Shown: positions 43,702 to 53,157 of the stretch, piece by piece | Layout: each line of letters begins with the position of its first letter | How positions within the stretch are numbered: position 1 is the first letter of the stretch | Origin: Gemmatimonadota bacterium | GTDB lineage: Bacteria > Gemmatimonadota > Gemmatimonadetes > Gemmatimonadales > GWC2-71-9 | DNA: 64,000 nt | Assembly: GCA_016704275.1 (NCBI GenBank) | Contig: JADJAK010000001.1 | Location: 620,001-684,000, forward strand | Direction of reading: 5' to 3' | The notes under the pieces: model-generated | Databases searched by the model: none | What the model was told of the DNA's origin: nothing | Seen by the model: only the letters and a program-made list of their open reading frames with translations | Translations under genes and position numbers: made by a program

Positions 43702-44613
43702 CTATCTCCCCCCGTACGGCCGGGGCGGCAGCGACTTGAAGTACGCAAAGAGGGCGGCGATCTCGTCGTCGGTGAATTCGCGGCTGATCTTGATCGGCAT
43801 CGCCACCGAGTCCATCACGACGCCTTCGGGGAGCTGCCCAATCCGCATGGCGGCACGGAAGTCACTCAGCGACCAGCGACCGATCCCGCTGGCGCTGTCT
43901 GGCGTGAGGTTGCGGGACGGCGCCATCGCGACGCCTCCGGGGATCTCGCCACCGGAGAACGTCTCGCCATGGCAGCCGCGGCAGCCGCCCGCCAGGTATG
44001 CACCGTACGCCACCGTCGGCCCGATCGGCACCGAGGCCGGCCGCGGCGCGGTGTGGTCGATCCGCTCCGCCGTCACCAGCGGCAGGCTCCCCATCATGAG
44101 CATCACCCGACCCAGCAGCCCGACGGTGGTCGCGGGGAACTCCGCATCGATCTGTGGCCGGGACTTGAGCCAGGCGATCAGCGCGCCGAGGTCGCGATCG
44201 TTGAGGCGCTGATAGTTCTGCGACGGCATGAAGAGGAGGCCACGACCGTCCGGGGCCACCGCGTGACGAATCGCGCGGACCCAGTCGGCGTCGCCGTAGC
44301 GCGCCCCGGCGCCACCTGCGCCCGGCGTGAGGTTACGGGCGTAGAGCCGCACGACGCCGGGCGCGTCCATGAAGAGCCGGCCCGCGAGGTCCGGGCCGTG
44401 GCACCCGTCGCAGCCCTGCAGCGCGGCGACGTGACCACCATATGCGATCGAGAGGGAATCGGTGGGGACCGCGACCACGTCAGCGGGGAAGGTCCAGCGG
44501 CGGTCGAGGCGCGCGTTGCTGCTGTAGTAGGTGTAGCCGAGCGCGATCGCCGCGACGGCCAGCAGGACGAGGAAGAAACCGATGATCCAGCGGGCAATCC
44601 GCTCGAGCGTCAC
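43702..44613 (-). CDS. membrane-anchored diheme cytochrome c
   Basis: An electron carrier of 303 residues. N-terminal anchor (IIGFFLVLLAVAAIALGY), then two heme c sites: CDGCH (68-72) and CRGCH (211-215), each in a cytochrome c class I fold (MPSQNYQRLNDRDLGALIAWL and MPIKISREFTDDEIAALFAYF provide the Met ligands). The halves are duplicates. The protein needs the Ccm genes at 19899-23395. GTG 44613 overlaps the preceding small membrane gene. Confidence 0.9.
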   Translation of the reverse strand: MTLERIARWIIGFFLVLLAVAAIALGYTYYSSNARLDRRWTFPADVVAVPTDSLSIAYGGHVAALQGCDGCHGPDLAGRLFMDAPGVVRLYARNLTPGAGGAGARYGDADWVRAIRHAVAPDGRGLLFMPSQNYQRLNDRDLGALIAWLKSRPQIDAEFPATTVGLLGRVMLMMGSLPLVTAERIDHTAPRPASVPIGPTVAYGAYLAGGCRGCHGETFSGGEIPGGVAMAPSRNLTPDSASGIGRWSLSDFRAAMRIGQLPEGVVMDSVAMPIKISREFTDDEIAALFAYFKSLPPRPYGGR

Positions 44614-44876
44614 TTGCCCGGGATCAGGGTCGCCGGGATCGTGGCGAGGAAGCCGAGGAACTGCCCGCCGAGCTTCATCGCGATGCCAATCACCGGGGTG
44701 CCGACGGCCGCGAAGATCAGCGCGGCATCGGTCATCACCAACGGCTTCGTCCAGCGATCGACGAAGCGGCGATCACGGGTGCGCCAGAGCGCGATGATGA
44801 ACGTCGCATTCACGACCACGAAGAGGGTCAGGGCGATCGAGGCGATGGTGCCGAGGGCGGCATCGATCCAAGGCAT
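44610..44876 (-). CDS. small membrane protein upstream of the cytochrome
   Basis: An 88-residue protein with two or three hydrophobic segments (IASIALTLFVVVNATFIIALW and ALIFAAVGTPVIGIAMKLGGQFLGF). It is coupled to the cytochrome by a 4-base overlap, so may serve as its membrane partner. No family recognised. Confidence 0.65.
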   Translation of the reverse strand: MPWIDAALGTIASIALTLFVVVNATFIIALWRTRDRRFVDRWTKPLVMTDAALIFAAVGTPVIGIAMKLGGQFLGFLATIPATLIPGK

Positions 44877-44923
44877 GGCGGGAGTCTCCGCTGGGGCAGG
44901 GAGCGCAGCATTGGGTGGCGAGG

Positions 44924-44955
44924 GGGAAGGCGTTTCACGAGTGAAACACCTTCCC
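44924..44955. promoter_or_regulatory. near-perfect 32-base inverted repeat, GTTTCAC core
   Basis: GGGAAGG-c-GTTTCAC, two bases, GTGAAAC-a-CCTTCCC: two 15-base arms with a single mismatched position. It lies 48 bases before the small membrane protein/cytochrome genes and 51 bases past the end of the surface-protein gene. It may be an operator (GTTTCAC N2 GTGAAAC) or a terminator without a T tract. Confidence 0.5.
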
Positions 44956-45005
44956 ACAAGCTAGCCTCCGGCCCATTGGATGCAAGGTGGCGTTGGCCCC
45001 TGGGC

Positions 45006-46144
45006 TCAGGGCCGAGCGGGCGCCGCAGGAGCGAGGTGGAAATCCTGGAGAATCGTTTCACCCTGGCGCAATCGGAGCCCTTCCACCATGGTGGGAGCGT
45101 ACCCCGCCCGAGTCACGCGGAGCGCCAGCACTCCGGACGGAACCAGTGGCAGGACGTAGCGACCCGTGCTGTCGGTCCGCGCCGATTCCATCGTGCCGAC
45201 GACCGCGACCACCGCGTCGACCACGGCGCGGTTGGCGGCGTCGCGCACGATGCCTTCGAGCCGGCCGGGGTTGGGGTACGGCGCCTGCCCGCCATTCGGA
45301 ATTCCATCGACGTACGTGACCTCGGGGCGCGTGCCGCTCGTCCGATTCATGCTGTTCTCGCCCTCCGGCTGGGATGCGAGGACGAAGTCCTGCGTGACGT
45401 GTTCGCCCGGCCGGATCCTCAGCCCCGCGACCGTCGCCGATTTCGAGGCGATCGCCATGGCCTGGACGGTGATGACGCCGGCGGGGACGGCCTCGAATCG
45501 ATAGCGGCCGCTACTGTCGGTGGTCACGCTCGCGCGGGACCCAACGATGAAGACGCGTGCCCCCCAGAGCGGCTGGCGACCTTCCGCCATGACGGTTCCC
45601 TCGAGGCGGCCGGGGCTGGGGATGATCGTGCCGGGAGCCACGCCAGTGGATACCCGCGAGACGTTGTCGACCGGGAGCTTGTCGACATAGCTCCCGGGGT
45701 CCGTATCCTTCCTCCGGAGGGGATCGGGCAGGTGCGCTCCGAGACCGTTGGCTTCGCTGGCTGCGGTCGCGCGGCATTGCCGACCATCCCCGGTGGTGGC
45801 GCCCCCCCGGTCTCCGAGATGGTCACCTTCGACTCCTCGAGGGTGAAGTCCTGTAGCACAGTTCGGGCGCCCGACAATTGCAGCCCCGTGACCATGCCAC
45901 TCTTGTAGCCGATGTAGGTGACCCGCACGCTGACCGTGTCCGGCCGGAGCTCGGGGAAGGCGAAGCGCCCCTCGATATCGGTCGCCACCGCGGCCCCGGT
46001 GTTGAGCAGGAGGACCCGCGCGCCCAGGAGCGGCGACCCGGCCGCCCCGTACACCCGCCCCTGCAGGCAGGCGGTCCCTCCCTGTGCCGCGACCGGCACG
46101 GCAATCAGCGTGGCAAGCAACGACAACAGACGAGTCTGGGACAT
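45006..46144 (-). CDS. secreted protein with three carboxypeptidase-regulatory-like domains (one frameshift)
   Basis: A signal peptide (LLSLLATLIAVPVAAQ) is followed by three Ig-like CarboxypepD_reg domains: CLQGRVYGAAGSPLLGARV; GRLEGTVMAEGRQPLWGARV; GRLEGIVRDAANRAVVDAVV. The first lies in one frame and the last two in another. The change falls in a G7 run on the coding strand (forward C7, 45802-45808). One more G would give GATTGDGRQCRATAASEANG leading smoothly into the second frame, making one protein of about 380 residues. GGAGG precedes ATG 46144. The lesion is probably a homopolymer error. Likely a surface or periplasmic protein of unknown partner. Confidence 0.7.
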
Positions 46145-46238
46145 GGCAGCCCTCCTGGGGGTGGGGACGCGCGGTAAGGGGGATCCCAAGGTGACGCCTC
46201 CCCGGGCGCGGGCTGCACGCCGGGGAGCCGCCGTCCGG

Positions 46239-47528
46239 TCAGTAGTACTCGCCGCTGCCGCCGAGTCGCGGATTCACGATGTTGTTGAGCACCGAGCCAA
46301 AGGTGTAGGTCAGGCCGAAGTACGCGGAGTAGCGGTAGTTGGTCCTGAGCCGCTTGAGGCGCAACAGGATCTCTTCGTCACTGGCCCCGTCGCGTGGCAG
46401 GGTGATCTGGTCGCGGACGCGGGCGTAGCTGCCGCCGTAGTTGATCCCCATCCCCTTGAAGACGCGCACATTGGCCGACGCGCCGACGGTCACCCGATTC
46501 TGCCGCAGGTTGGCGAGATACTGCGACGCGCTGACGCTCATGCTGGCACTGCCCCAGGTCGTCCGCGTGACGTAGGAGGCGCCGAGCGATTGATTGACGA
46601 GCGTTTCCTCGTCGCGGTCGAAGATGGTGGTCTCGGTGTACTCGTAGCGGTTGAAGCCGACGCTGTATTGCAGGGTGAGCCGACGCTTGGTGTAGTCGGC
46701 GTAGTCGAACACCGAGTACTCGAGCGTCGGAGCCACGCGCAGGTTCAGGTCGATGTTCTCTTGCGTCGAGGACGTGCCGCTGAAGAGGGCGCCGGCCGAG
46801 AGGTGGTGGCCCAGACTGCGCACCAGCAGCCCGCTGCCGTAGTAGCTGTGCACCTTGGAGCGGTAGGTGCTGCCATCGCCGAGGTCGAAGCTGTTCTCGC
46901 TCTTGTTGCCCGAGATGTAGGCCTGGAACTTCCAATCGGCCGTGGTGCGACCCGCCGAAAAGCTGCCGCCGAGATCGCTCGACTTCGAACTCGATTCGCC
47001 GCTGAGGTAGCCGTTCATCCCGGCCGAGAACACCCAGAGCTTCCACGGGTCGGCCGCGGGGACGGCCGCCGCGGCCTTGGTCGGCGCCGTGAAGGTGACC
47101 GCGAGGTTGCGACCTTGCGGCAGGCGCGCGGCGTAGCGGGCCAGGCCCAGCGCGAGGAAGCGGCCCAACTCGATCCGTCGCTCGTCCGACGTGGCGCCCT
47201 GCGCCGCCGAGTAGCGGATCTCGTCATCGACGCCGAGGAACCGGTCGCGCCCGGCAAAACGGAGGGTCACCTCGCTGCCGCCCCCGCCGGCGCCCACGGA
47301 CACCACGAGCACATGCACGTCCGCGGCGGTGCGGTCCCGCACGTAGTCCACCCAGGTGATCTTGGTCCGGAAGTAGTCGAAGTCGCACCCCGACGTCTCG
47401 CAGTCGAGGAAGAGCCGCAGCGTGCCCGGCCCGTCCGGCCTGGCGGTGGGCGCGGGTCCCTGGGCCGCCACGTGGGCGGGGAGGAGCAGCGAGATCAGCG
47501 TGATCAGCAGCCGGGAAGAGCGGGGCAT
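46239..47528 (-). CDS. predicted outer-membrane beta-barrel protein
   Basis: A 429-residue exported protein. Signal peptide (LLITLISLLLPAHVAAQ); an N-terminal domain of about 130 residues containing DCETSGCDFDYFRTKI with two Cys and a Ser/Gly-rich loop; then alternating amphipathic strands with aromatic ends to the C-terminus (SYYGSGLLVRSL, YSVGFNRYEYTETTIF, GINYGGSYARV), typical of an outer-membrane barrel. Ends in NPRLGGSGEYY. Not assignable to a transport family. Confidence 0.72.
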   Translation of the reverse strand: MPRSSRLLITLISLLLPAHVAAQGPAPTARPDGPGTLRLFLDCETSGCDFDYFRTKITWVDYVRDRTAADVHVLVVSVGAGGGGSEVTLRFAGRDRFLGVDDEIRYSAAQGATSDERRIELGRFLALGLARYAARLPQGRNLAVTFTAPTKAAAAVPAADPWKLWVFSAGMNGYLSGESSSKSSDLGGSFSAGRTTADWKFQAYISGNKSENSFDLGDGSTYRSKVHSYYGSGLLVRSLGHHLSAGALFSGTSSTQENIDLNLRVAPTLEYSVFDYADYTKRRLTLQYSVGFNRYEYTETTIFDRDEETLVNQSLGASYVTRTTWGSASMSVSASQYLANLRQNRVTVGASANVRVFKGMGINYGGSYARVRDQITLPRDGASDEEILLRLKRLRTNYRYSAYFGLTYTFGSVLNNIVNPRLGGSGEYY

Positions 47529-47657
47529 CGGTGCTCCGTCGAGGGGGTCGCCATGGGCCTCCTCGGAAGCTACCCAAGACCCCGCCGTGCGGTGGCGCCA
47601 CCACCCTGATAGAATCCACGGTGGGTGCCTCCCCCGGCTGCCCGCCAGGAGCGCTGC

Positions 47658-48755
47658 ATGCGCCGCATGACCCTCGCTGACCGGCTCCGGGGACTTCGTG
47701 TCCTCGTCGGCAACACCCCGCTCCTCACGATCGAGTTCTCGGTCGACGGCGGCCCCCCGCGCCTGATCCACGCCAAGGCAGAGAGCCTCAACCTCACCGG
47801 CAGCATCAAGGACCGGATGGCGCTCCACATCCTGCGCCACGCGCGGGAAAGCGGCGAGCTGCAGCCGGGCGGGATGATCGTCGAGGCCACCAGTGGCAAC
47901 ACCGGCATCTCCTTCGCCGCCATCGGGCGCGCACTGGGACACCCGGTCACGATCTTCATGCCCGACTGGATGAGTGCCGAGCGGATCGCGCTGATCCGCT
48001 CGTTCGGCGCCACCATTCGCCTCGTGTCCAAGGAAGAGGGCGGCTTCCTCGGTTCGATCGCGCTCGCCGAGGCGCTCGCGAAGGCGAGGCCCGGGGCGTT
48101 CCTCCCGCGTCAGTTCGCCAACGAACTGAATTGCGACGCGCACATGCGCACCACCGGTCCCGAGATCTGGGCACAACTGCGCAACCTGGGGCTCACCCCA
48201 GCCGCATTCGTGGCCGGCGTGGGCACGGGCGGCACCATCATGGGGACCGGCCGCTATCTCCGGAGCGTGCAGCCGTCGATCAAGTTGCATCCGGTCGAGC
48301 CCGCGAACTCCCCGACCCTCACGACCGGGCACAAGGTCGGCAAGCATCGCATCCAGGGGATCAGCGACGAGTTCATCCCGGCCATCGTGCAACTCGACGA
48401 ACTCGACGCGGTGCTCGCGGTCGACGATGGCGATGCGATCCTGATGGCGCAGGCGCTCGCGCAGGAACTCGGCCTCGCCGTCGGCATCTCCAGCGGGGCG
48501 AACTTCCTCGCCGCGGTCGCTGCGCAGGACGCGCTCGGCGCCGACGCCGTGGTGGCCACGATCTTCTGCGATTCCAACAAGAAGTACCTGAGCACCGACC
48601 TGTTGCGTGAGGAGCCGGTGTTGCCGAACCATCGGGCGCCGCATATCCAGCTGCACGCGGTCACGGCGATGAATCGCGTCTGCGGTTCCTGCGTCGATCC
48701 GGACGATCCGGGCAACGCTCCCGCCGGCTTCTACGAGCTCACGCGTTCGCGATGA
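47658..48755 (+). CDS. cysteine synthase (PLP) with C-terminal CxxC extension
   Basis: Makes cysteine from O-acetylserine and sulfide. The 365-residue protein has the PLP Lys in LTGSIKDR (Lys51), the substrate loop TSGNTG, and GTGGTIMGTGRYL near residue 200, all typical of CysK/CysM. After the usual end it continues about 50 residues and carries VCGSCVDP, a CxxC, then ends GFYELTRSR. AGGAG precedes ATG 47658. The stop overlaps the start of a formate/nitrite-family channel (ATGA). Confidence 0.88.
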   Translation: MRRMTLADRLRGLRVLVGNTPLLTIEFSVDGGPPRLIHAKAESLNLTGSIKDRMALHILRHARESGELQPGGMIVEATSGNTGISFAAIGRALGHPVTIFMPDWMSAERIALIRSFGATIRLVSKEEGGFLGSIALAEALAKARPGAFLPRQFANELNCDAHMRTTGPEIWAQLRNLGLTPAAFVAGVGTGGTIMGTGRYLRSVQPSIKLHPVEPANSPTLTTGHKVGKHRIQGISDEFIPAIVQLDELDAVLAVDDGDAILMAQALAQELGLAVGISSGANFLAAVAAQDALGADAVVATIFCDSNKKYLSTDLLREEPVLPNHRAPHIQLHAVTAMNRVCGSCVDPDDPGNAPAGFYELTRSR

Positions 48756-49558
48756 GCGACCTCGTCGACGCCATTCCGCCCCGCGAGATCGCGCGCAAGG
48801 CCGAACAGGTCGGCGTCGCGAAGGCCAACACCGATGGCCTGACGTTGCTGGTGCTCGCCATTCTCGCGGGGGCGTTCATTGCGCTCGCCGCGCTGCTCTT
48901 CACGGTGGTCGTCACCGACCCGAGGCTTGGCTTCGGCGTCACTCGCTTGATCGGCGGGCTGAGCTTCTGCCTCGGCCTGGTCCTGGTCATCGTCGCGGGG
49001 GCGGAGCTCTTCACTGGCAACAACCTGCTGGCGATGGCATGGGCGAGTGGCCTGATCGACACGCGCGCGGTCCTCCGCAACTGGGCCATCGTCTATGTGG
49101 GCAACGTGGTCGGCAGCCTTGCGACCGTGCTGCTGGCGTGGTGGGGCAACATCGCCGCACTCGGCGACGGAGCGGTCGGGGCGACGGCGGTGCAGGTCGC
49201 CACGCTCAAGGGCGGGCTCACCGTCGGCGAGGCGCTCGCACGCGGCATCCTCTGCAACGCCCTCGTCTGCCTCGCCGTCTGGCTCGCGATGGGGGGACGG
49301 AGCGTCGCGGACAAGGTGCTCGCGATCCTCTTTCCGGTCACGGCATTCGTGGCGATCGGTTTCGAGCACTCGATCGCGAACTGGTTCTTCCTTCCCTTCG
49401 GCATGCTGCTCGACAGCGCCGGTGCGGTGACGATCGCTGCCGCGGCGCGCAACCTGGCCGCGGTCACCCTGGGGAACATCATCGGCGGGACGTTGCTGGT
49501 GGCCGGGGTGTACTGGGTAGCCTACCTCCGTGGTGGACAGCCGGCCCGACATCCGTAG
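48752..49558 (+). CDS. formate/nitrite transporter family (possible hydrosulfide channel)
   Basis: A 268-residue pentameric channel of the FNT family. Six helices, the VAGAELFTGNN motif near residue 88, GNVVGSLATV near residue 117, RGILCNALVCLAVW near residue 165 and FEHSIANWFFLP near residue 208, the usual FNT signatures. The family carries formate, nitrite or hydrosulfide. Translational coupling to cysteine synthase makes hydrosulfide (the HSC/FNT3 type) the most attractive candidate, by context only. Confidence 0.88.
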   Translation: MSDLVDAIPPREIARKAEQVGVAKANTDGLTLLVLAILAGAFIALAALLFTVVVTDPRLGFGVTRLIGGLSFCLGLVLVIVAGAELFTGNNLLAMAWASGLIDTRAVLRNWAIVYVGNVVGSLATVLLAWWGNIAALGDGAVGATAVQVATLKGGLTVGEALARGILCNALVCLAVWLAMGGRSVADKVLAILFPVTAFVAIGFEHSIANWFFLPFGMLLDSAGAVTIAAAARNLAAVTLGNIIGGTLLVAGVYWVAYLRGGQPARHP

Positions 49559-49573
49559 CGCCGCGCGACCGCC

Positions 49574-50803
49574 TCAGGCCGGCGAAGGCCTGTCGCGCCG
49601 GCGCCCAAGGAACGATGCCAGCCGCCCGATCGCCTCGCGCAGCACGGGTTCCTCAGGCAGGAACACCAGCCGGAAGTGGTCGTTCGCGATCCAGTTGAAG
49701 CCCGTGCCCTGCACGATCAGCAGCCGCTCCTCGGCCAGCAGGTCGTAGGCAAACTGCTGGTCGTCCGCGATCCGATAGATCGCCGGGTCGAGGCGCGGAA
49801 AGAGGTAGAGCGCGGCCTTCGGCTTCACCGCACTCACGCCTGGAATCTCCGAGAGCAGCGCGTGCGCGAGGTCACGCTGGCGGTGCAGGCGGCCCCCTGG
49901 CGCGACCAGCGGCGCAATCGAACAGTCGCCTGCCAGGGCGGCCTGAATGGCGATCTGCCCCGGCGTATTCGAGCAGAGGCGCAGCGAGGCGAGCATCGTC
50001 AGGCCCTCGACGTAGTCACGCGCGTCGTCGCGATCGCCCGAGACGATCATCCAGCCGGCGCGGAAACCGCACGCGCGATAGTTCTTCGACAGCCCGTTGA
50101 AGGTGAGCACCAGGACGTCGTCGGCGAGCGACGCGACGCTGGTGTGGACGTGCCCGTCATACAGCGTCTGGTCGTAGATCTCGTCGGCGAGCACGACCAG
50201 GCGATGAGCCCGCGCGACTTCGAGCAGGTCGCGCAGGATCGGCTCGGGGTAGAGGGCGCCGGTCGGATTGTTCGGATTGCAGACGAAGATCGCGCGCGTG
50301 CGCGGGCCGACCTTGTCGCGAATGTCCTCGAGGTCCGGCAGCCAGCCGGCCGCTTCGTCACAGCGATAGTGGACCGGCACGCCGCCGGCGAGGCCCACCA
50401 ACGCGGTGTAGAGCGGATAGTCGGGCGTCGGAATCAGGACTTCGTCGCCGTCGTTCAGCAGGGCGTTGATGGCCACCTGGATCAGCTCCGAGACACCGTT
50501 GCCGAGGTAGACATCGTCGGGAGTCACGCCGGCGATCCCCTTCGACGCCGCGTAGCGCGCCACCGCCTCTCGTGGTGCCACCAGCCCCTTGCTGTCGGTG
50601 TAGCCGGCCTCCTGCGGGATGCGCGCGAGCATCGCCGTCAGCATCGCCTCGGGCGGCTGCAGGCCGAAGGCGGCCACGTTGCCGATGTTCAGCTGGATGA
50701 TCGATTCCCCGGCCTCCTGCATCCGACGGGCCTTGTCGAGCACCGGCCCGCGAATGTCGTAGGCGACGTTGGCGAGCTTGGCGGATTTGCGGTGGGACGT
50801 CAC
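49574..50803 (-). CDS. alanine aminotransferase-like (AlaA type)
   Basis: Class I PLP aminotransferase of 409 residues. Substrate motifs: YTDSKGLVAPREAVARY, NPNNPTGALYP, the PLP-lysine region GLSKNYRACGFRAGW with Lys240, and FRLVFLPEE. The sequence follows E. coli AlaA/YfbQ closely in order and spacing, so glutamate-pyruvate transamination is likely. GTG 50803 has GGAG upstream. Transcribed away from the surface-protein operon that begins at 50948. Confidence 0.88.
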   Translation of the reverse strand: MTSHRKSAKLANVAYDIRGPVLDKARRMQEAGESIIQLNIGNVAAFGLQPPEAMLTAMLARIPQEAGYTDSKGLVAPREAVARYAASKGIAGVTPDDVYLGNGVSELIQVAINALLNDGDEVLIPTPDYPLYTALVGLAGGVPVHYRCDEAAGWLPDLEDIRDKVGPRTRAIFVCNPNNPTGALYPEPILRDLLEVARAHRLVVLADEIYDQTLYDGHVHTSVASLADDVLVLTFNGLSKNYRACGFRAGWMIVSGDRDDARDYVEGLTMLASLRLCSNTPGQIAIQAALAGDCSIAPLVAPGGRLHRQRDLAHALLSEIPGVSAVKPKAALYLFPRLDPAIYRIADDQQFAYDLLAEERLLIVQGTGFNWIANDHFRLVFLPEEPVLREAIGRLASFLGRRRDRPSPA

Positions 50804-50947
50804 AGGGCGGGGCTCCGGGGAGAGGAGGACGGCGTGGAAGATGGGCCCGGACCGGCGACGTTGCGAGTGGAGACAGGTGGCGGGGCAATCGCCGCCCGGG
50901 GCGGTACCTTTCGGATGTTCAGTCCACCCACCGTGAGCCCCATTCCG

Positions 50948-52042
50948 ATGCGCCTCTTCCGATTGCTCGCCCTGCTAACCCTCGGTCTGCCGTCGCTCGG
51001 CCACGCGCAGGCGATTCGCGGTCGCGTCGTCGACGCAGCGCAGGGGCTCCCGATCGCCGGCGCCCTCGTCGAATTGCAGGACAGCGCCGGACGGGTGCTG
51101 CGGCGCACGATCGCGTCCCCGACCGGGGCCTACCAGCTCGTGGTGCCGCGACCCGCCGCCTATCGCGTGCGGGTCGCCGCGATCGGCTTCACGATCCATC
51201 CGGTCGTGGTGGCGCGGATCGGCGCGGCGAGCATCGCGCTCCCCGATTTCCGCCTCGAGCCGGCGGTGACGATCCTTCCCGACGTGGTGGCCGCCGGGAA
51301 GCGTCGTGCCTGCGGGCCGGACATCATGGCGGATCCCCTCCTCGGACGCCTCCTCGAGGCCGGAAAGAACGCGCTCACGCAGATCGAGGCAACGCTCGAG
51401 GTCGGGACCGAGTTTCCGTTTCAGGAGGTGGCGACCCGGACGGTCGTGACCGCAACGGTTGACTCGGTGCGTGCCGATACGACGACGGGCATCCTCACCG
51501 GCTGGCCACTACAAAGCATCGATCCCGAGACGCTGCGCCGCGTCGGTTTCTCGCGCGTGCTCGCGCCGGAGGAGGGGATCGGCCGGGTGTACTACGGTCC
51601 TGACCTGCGCGTGCTCTTCGCCGACTGGTTCCTGGACGGCCACTGCTTCTCCTTCTCGCAGGATGTGCGGGATGCAGCCGCGGGGGTGATCCGCGTCCGC
51701 TACGAACCGCGCGCCCGGACCGGGCTGGTCGACATCTCGGGCGAACTCGTGCTCGATGTCTCCTCCCTGGCGTTGCGCGAACTGATCTTCGCGCATGAGC
51801 ACCTCCCCACCTTCATGCCGAAGGGGAGCGCCGGCGGCAGGATCGCGTTCGCCCTGCAGGAGGGTGATGGCTGGCTGCCGGTGCGCTGGGAGATCTACGC
51901 GCCCATGGAAATGGCAACGGTCGGGATGAGCACGCAGCGTGACCTGGTCGTGGCGAGTCGCGCCCCCGCCATGACGATTCATGGCGAGGTCCGGGGGCGC
52001 GTGGTCCTGGTCGGGACCATCGTCCCGCCGCCCCCACCATGA
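50948..52042 (+). CDS. secreted carboxypeptidase-regulatory-domain protein, paralog A
   Basis: A 364-residue exported protein. Signal peptide ending GLPSLGHAQ; CarboxypepD_reg domain IRGRVVDAAQGLPIAGALVELQ to residue 100; then DVVAAGKRRACG and an unassigned 230-residue region with GPDLRVLFADWFLD, RYEPRARTGLVDISGELVLD and LPVRWEIYAP. The last part resembles the region after the Ig fold in many gemmatimonad surface proteins. It ends with Pro-rich PPPPP. The next gene is a clear paralog. Confidence 0.82.
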   Translation: MRLFRLLALLTLGLPSLGHAQAIRGRVVDAAQGLPIAGALVELQDSAGRVLRRTIASPTGAYQLVVPRPAAYRVRVAAIGFTIHPVVVARIGAASIALPDFRLEPAVTILPDVVAAGKRRACGPDIMADPLLGRLLEAGKNALTQIEATLEVGTEFPFQEVATRTVVTATVDSVRADTTTGILTGWPLQSIDPETLRRVGFSRVLAPEEGIGRVYYGPDLRVLFADWFLDGHCFSFSQDVRDAAAGVIRVRYEPRARTGLVDISGELVLDVSSLALRELIFAHEHLPTFMPKGSAGGRIAFALQEGDGWLPVRWEIYAPMEMATVGMSTQRDLVVASRAPAMTIHGEVRGRVVLVGTIVPPPPP

Positions 52043-53157
52043 GATCACGCCTGATGCGGCGGCTCCGACTGCTGGTACTGCTTGTGCTCGGCCTGCCGTC
52101 GCTCGGACATGCGCAGGCCATCCGCGGTCGCGTCGTCGACGCCGTCCAGGGGTTGCCGGTGGCCGGTGCGCTCGTCGAGTTGCAGGACAGCACGGGCCGG
52201 GCCCTGCAGCGGGGACTCGCCTCCCCGACCGGCGGCTATCGCTTCGTCGTTCCAGGACCCGCGGCGTACCGCATCCGGATCACCGCGATCGGCTTCACGC
52301 TGCGTCCGGTGGAAATGGTGCGGGTGAGCGATGCCGACGTGGTGGTTCCGGACCTCCGGCTCGAGCCTGCCGCCACGATCCTGCCGGACGTGGTGGCCGC
52401 GGGCAAGCGCCGCGCCTGCGGCCGCGAGATCCTCGACGATCCGCTCCTCGGCCGGCTGCTCGAGGGCGGACGCGCCTCCCTGACACTGATCGAGGCGACC
52501 CTCGGCCTCGGGACGCGCTTCACGGTCCAGGAAGTGGTGTCGCGGACGATGGACCTCTCCCGCGGCAAGACGGTGCGTGCCGACACCAGTCGTCGGGAGC
52601 TCGCGGCCTGGCCGCTCCAGAGCGTGGATCCCGAGATCCTCCGCCACGAAGGCTTCTCCCGTCCGCTGACCCCCGAGGAGGGGCGCGGGCGTGTGTACCA
52701 TGGCCCGGACTTGCGCGTCCTGTTTGCCGACTGGTTCCTCGATGCCCACTGCTATTCCTTCAACCTGAACGACAAGGACGAGGCGGCCGGGATCATCCGG
52801 GTCAAGTACGAGCCGAAGGGAAAGTCCAAGCTGGTCGACGTCTCCGGCGAGCTGGTGCTCGACGCCACCAACATGGCCCTCCGAGAATTCACCTTCGTCC
52901 ATCGCAACCTTCCGAGCCACATCAAGGAAGGCAAGGCCGGTGGGATGATCGCGTTTGCCCGGCTGGAAAGCGGCGCGTGGCTGCCGGTCCGCTGGGAGAT
53001 CTTCGCCCCGATCGAGTCGAATTTCGTGACCTTCCAGGGTGGCCGAAGCATTACCATCGGTGGCAATCGCGCGCCGCCTCCGCGCCCGATCGGCCGTCCG
53101 ATCGTCAATGGCAGCGTGCGACTCACCGGTGCCCTCCTCGACGCACGAGGCAATTGA
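52039..53157 (+). CDS. secreted carboxypeptidase-regulatory-domain protein, paralog B
   Basis: A 372-residue protein that repeats the previous one: GLPSLGHAQAIRGRVVDA, DVVAAGKRRACG, GPDLRVLFADWFLD and LPVRWEIFAP recur with small changes. Tandem duplication is the simple explanation. The C-terminal 40 residues are unique (GGNRAPPPRPIGRP). Start overlaps the preceding stop (ATGA). The next gene begins directly after its TGA. Confidence 0.82.
   Translation: MRSRLMRRLRLLVLLVLGLPSLGHAQAIRGRVVDAVQGLPVAGALVELQDSTGRALQRGLASPTGGYRFVVPGPAAYRIRITAIGFTLRPVEMVRVSDADVVVPDLRLEPAATILPDVVAAGKRRACGREILDDPLLGRLLEGGRASLTLIEATLGLGTRFTVQEVVSRTMDLSRGKTVRADTSRRELAAWPLQSVDPEILRHEGFSRPLTPEEGRGRVYHGPDLRVLFADWFLDAHCYSFNLNDKDEAAGIIRVKYEPKGKSKLVDVSGELVLDATNMALREFTFVHRNLPSHIKEGKAGGMIAFARLESGAWLPVRWEIFAPIESNFVTFQGGRSITIGGNRAPPPRPIGRPIVNGSVRLTGALLDARGN

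Noticed and set aside
46239..48656. Extended N-terminus of the beta-barrel gene up to 48656
   Set aside because: That part is antisense to cysteine synthase; a signal peptide begins at ATG 47528.
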